Part shown: in pieces, positions 63,598 through 64,000 of the stretch
Position numbering within the stretch: the stretch's first letter is position 1
Layout: each line of letters begins with the position of its first letter
Source: Haloferax gibbonsii ATCC 33959
GTDB lineage: Archaea; Halobacteriota; Halobacteria; Halobacteriales; Haloferacaceae
Assembly (NCBI RefSeq): GCF_000336775.1
Contig: NZ_AOLJ01000011.1
Location: forward strand, 222,078 to 286,077
DNA: 64,000 nucleotides
Reading direction: 5' to 3'
Made by a program: the position numbers and the translations under genes
Notes under the pieces: model-generated
Seen by the model: only the letters and a program-made list of their open reading frames with translations
Database searches by the model: none
Told to the model about the DNA's origin: nothing

Positions 63598-64000
63598 ATG
63601 ACGAATCTCTCGCCACGACTCTCTACGGGTATCTCCGGACTCGATACAGTGCTGGACGGTGGGCTACTGCCGAACCGGACGTACATGGTCCGTGGAGCGT
63701 CCGGGGCGGGAAAGACTATCGTCGGCTACCACTTCCTGTCCGCCGGGGTCGAACGCGGCGAAGACGTGCTTTTCATCTCCTTCGAAGAGTCCGCGGCCGA
63801 CCTCCGAGCGAACGCCGAGACGCTCGGGTTCGACCTCGCCGCGGTGCCGATTCTCGACCTGAGCCCGTCGCCCGAGGCGTTCCTCGACGACGAGGCGTAC
63901 ACGATGCTGTCGCCGAGCGAGGTCGAAGGGAAATCGACGACGGCCGAACTGAAAGCGGCAATCGAGGAACGTGAACCCGACAGGGTGGTCATCGACCCGC
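63598..64000 (+). CDS. KaiC-like RecA-superfamily ATPase (3' end outside window)
   Basis: 134 residues visible. RLSTGISGLDTVLDGGLLPN is the KaiC/RadA-like start, Walker A is VRGASGAGKTIVG (about residues 32-44), and FISFEESAADLRANAETLG is a typical KaiC-like segment; a Walker B-type VVIDP lies at the very edge. These archaeal KaiC-like proteins often act in signal transduction, not clocks. The gene follows orc by 117 bp and is cut by the window end, so domain number is unknown. Confidence 0.85.
   Translation, partial: MTNLSPRLSTGISGLDTVLDGGLLPNRTYMVRGASGAGKTIVGYHFLSAGVERGEDVLFISFEESAADLRANAETLGFDLAAVPILDLSPSPEAFLDDEAYTMLSPSEVEGKSTTAELKAAIEEREPDRVVIDP

Overview
This window looks like chromosomal DNA of a haloarchaeon, most probably Haloferax (H. 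volcanii or a close relative). Coding G+C is very high and the proteins are strongly acidic. Many genes have a TATA box about 25-30 bp before the start codon, as expected for leaderless mRNAs. The content is archaeal: L44e, S27e, L37Ae, eIF2-alpha, Nop10, RpoP, prefoldin, KEOPS Pcc1, GGGP synthase, pantoate kinase and Orc1/Cdc6. The active-site Cys of the Thi4 protein falls at residue 165, the position I remember for the studied H. volcanii enzyme. Coding density is high and there is no intact insertion sequence, prophage or CRISPR array.

Layout. 1-4.1 kb: initiator tRNA-Met, a GT2/GtrA pair and a divergent DUF2298 membrane protein, probably a lipid-linked glycosylation locus. 4.3-6.6 kb: conserved translation operon rpl44e-rps27e-eif2a-nop10-PAC2. 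6.7-11.6 kb: PhzF-like protein, a zinc-finger microprotein, a phosphoribosyltransferase, an NTF2-like gene bracketed by repeats, an AEC transporter and MTA phosphorylase. 12.1-17.3 kb: a coiled-coil protein, SMC and ScpA (chromosome organisation). 17.5-29.1 kb: an M20 hydrolase, gatB, a MATE transporter, topA, GGGP synthase, a DUF4013 protein, a cupin and aspS. 29.3-33.9 kb: a SHOCT protein, two consecutive CoA-pathway enzymes (pantoate kinase and phosphopantothenate synthetase), a 46-aa microprotein, a membrane-fused sulfite-oxidase-like protein and a glutathionyl-hydroquinone-reductase-like protein.

34.1-42.6 kb: E1-alpha, E1-beta and an AcoX/NAD-kinase-like gene converge on an E2 gene. E2 in turn shares a short palindrome-containing divergent promoter region with thi4. 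About 1.3 kb beyond thi4 is the end of an operon dcd-thiR-methyltransferase, in which thiR encodes an HTH-ThiN thiamine regulator. TPP-dependent enzyme, thiazole synthesis and thiamine regulation are therefore physically close. 43.5-49.9 kb: pth2-truD, a DUF2103 gene, a sugar epimerase-like gene and the operon rpl37ae-rpoP-pcc1-pfdB-DUF3194. 50-56.8 kb: a DUF2070 protein, guaAA, an HNH-like protein, a DUF192 protein, a citramalate/isopropylmalate synthase preceded by a short upstream ORF, two microproteins and bluB. 57 kb: tRNA-Ser(CGA) with a duplicated 3' fragment. 57.3-61.6 kb: moxR convergent with a DUF4129-DUF7269-DUF58-DUF7519 operon.

61.6-63.5 kb is the most striking region. About 690 bp of non-coding DNA carries five direct copies and one inverted copy of a TTGCAAGTGAA-type repeat around a less GC-rich core, directly upstream of an orc1/cdc6 gene. 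I read this as a chromosomal replication origin, probably the counterpart of H. volcanii oriC2. A KaiC-like ATPase gene runs off the right edge.
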